Shown here piece after piece: positions 63,336 to 64,000 of a DNA stretch of 64,000 nucleotides (positions are counted from its first letter, which is position 1; each line of letters starts with the position of its first letter). A program made the translations under genes and the position numbers. The notes beneath the pieces are model-generated. The model made no database searches. It saw nothing but the letters and a program-made list of their open reading frames with translations, and was not told where the DNA came from. This DNA comes from Bacillota bacterium (lineage in GTDB: Bacteria; Bacillota; Clostridia; Oscillospirales; Acutalibacteraceae). The stretch is from assembly GCA_023416955.1 (NCBI GenBank), contig JAEZGM010000029.1:34338-98337 (forward strand), in the 5' to 3' direction.

Positions 63336-63977
63336 ATGCCTAGACACGAAAATATATCAATGTCCGTCATACGACGGCTTCCGCGGTATTACCGCTTCTT
63401 AAAGCATCTGAAAGGCAAGGGCGTCGTCCGCATTTCCTCTACAGAGCTTTCCGTAAAGCTGGGGCTGACCGCATCGCAGATCCGGCAGGACCTGAACTGC
63501 TTCGGCGGCTTCGGTCAGCAAGGATACGGCTACATTGTTGACCAGCTGTGTGATGAAATTGCCAATATACTGGGGCTTTCGCACGGATACAAAGCAGTTC
63601 TGCTCGGTTCCGGAAACCTTGGTCAGGCGATCGCTTCTCATATGTCTTTTGAGAAGGACGGGTTTCAGCTGACCGGTATCTTTGACAGTTCCCCGAATAA
63701 GATCGGTACGACCGTAAATGGTCTAACCGTGCAGGATATTAATCAGCTGGAAGACTTCTGCAAGGCTGACATGCCGATGATGGCTGTACTCTGTGTGCCG
63801 CGCGAGGCTACAGCGATTCTTGCGAAGCGCCTGTATGATATCGGTGTGCGTAATTTCTGGAATTTTAGTCATTATGATATTTCCATGGAATACCCTGACA
63901 CACTGGTTGAAAACGTACATTTGAACGACAGCCTGATGACGCTCTGCTACCAAATAGCGAACGCACCGGAAAAGTGA
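63336..63977 (+). CDS. rex: Redox-sensing transcriptional repressor Rex
   Basis: Rex senses the NADH/NAD+ ratio and represses fermentation and redox genes when NAD+ is high. The 213-residue protein has an N-terminal winged helix (about 1-75: MSVIRRLPRYYRFLKHLKGK, LTASQIRQDLNCFGGFGQQG) and a Rossmann domain with AVLLGSGNLGQAIASH (about 87-102) and IFDSSPNKIG; the C-terminal helix completes the swapped dimer. No internal promoter is seen after icd, so it is likely co-transcribed. Hairpin repeat copy 5 follows it at the window end. Confidence 0.96.
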   Translation: MPRHENISMSVIRRLPRYYRFLKHLKGKGVVRISSTELSVKLGLTASQIRQDLNCFGGFGQQGYGYIVDQLCDEIANILGLSHGYKAVLLGSGNLGQAIASHMSFEKDGFQLTGIFDSSPNKIGTTVNGLTVQDINQLEDFCKADMPMMAVLCVPREATAILAKRLYDIGVRNFWNFSHYDISMEYPDTLVENVHLNDSLMTLCYQIANAPEK

Positions 63978-63978
63978 C

Positions 63979-64000
63979 AAAGAAGGGGCTGCAAAATGGA
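63979..64000. repeat. Hairpin repeat copy 5, left arm (cut by window end)
   Basis: The last 22 bases begin one base after the rex stop and read AAAGAAGGGGCTGCAAAATG plus two bases, the left arm of the same family. The right arm should lie just beyond the window. It would terminate icd-rex. Confidence 0.7.

Noticed and set aside
1..64000. Defence island, CRISPR array, prophage, tRNA or biosynthetic gene cluster
   Set aside because: All the genes are housekeeping, sporulation, energy or small conserved families, and no cloverleaf, spacer array, integrase or transposase was found.

Overview
The window looks like chromosomal DNA of an anaerobic, spore-forming low-to-mid-GC Firmicute, most likely a clostridium of the Oscillospiraceae/Ruminococcaceae type. 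The evidence is gene content: spoIIR, a YtaF-type sporulation membrane protein, a DUF421/DUF4363 pair, SpoIIIE/FtsK, AddAB, the infC-rpmI-rplT operon with a leader terminator, a V-type ATPase operon, an ACT + UPF0210 pair, and a clostridial aconitase, NADP-isocitrate dehydrogenase and Rex. Shine-Dalgarno sequences are strong, and many promoters match TTGACA-N17-TATAAT closely. No tRNA, rRNA, CRISPR array, prophage or intact insertion sequence was found. The species assignment is inference.

Layout. 1-9.3 kb holds mixed small units: the end of a DUF421 gene with DUF4363, nrdR, a TIM-barrel isomerase-like protein, an ABC-F ATPase, an HPr-like protein without the catalytic His, mtaB, an MBL hydrolase, a GHL10 glycosidase-like protein and two small zinc-ribbon/membrane proteins. 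9.3-27.6 kb is a long minus-strand housekeeping block, which in transcription order reads rlmB-like, dprA, (terminator), topA, trmFO, plsX, rnc, an Elp3-like radical SAM gene, smc, ftsY, rdgB, yhbY, nadD, yqeK, rsfS, leuS and a HIT gene. It covers DNA topology and segregation, protein targeting, RNA maturation, NAD synthesis and ribosome control. 27.6-29 kb is infC-rpmI-rplT with a promoter inside addA, a leader attenuator and an apparent AUC start for infC. 29-36.6 kb is addB-addA (recombinational repair) beside spoIIR. 36.7-41.4 kb carries a peptidase E-like gene, a CMD-family protein, ispE, an aminotransferase coupled to an AsnC/Lrp regulator, and a PHP phosphatase. 41.6-43.5 kb is ACT + UPF0210.

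43.6-52.5 kb is a complete nine-gene V-type ATPase operon (G/H, C, I, K, F, E, A, B, D) behind one strong promoter. It is followed by ytaF, and on the minus strand by a ygiQ - ComEC-like MBL - DUF3006 unit. 56.5-59.8 kb has ftsK/spoIIIE and a ClpP-like tepA. 60-64 kb is acn-icd-rex, which suggests redox control of the oxidative citrate-to-2-oxoglutarate branch.

No clearly new multi-gene system is visible. The most interesting signals are non-coding: a family of near-perfect 21-bp-stem hairpins with compensatory base changes (five copies) used as gene-end terminators, and a MITE-like 58/71-bp element present twice in opposite orientation, each copy between two genes that would normally be neighbours in one unit.
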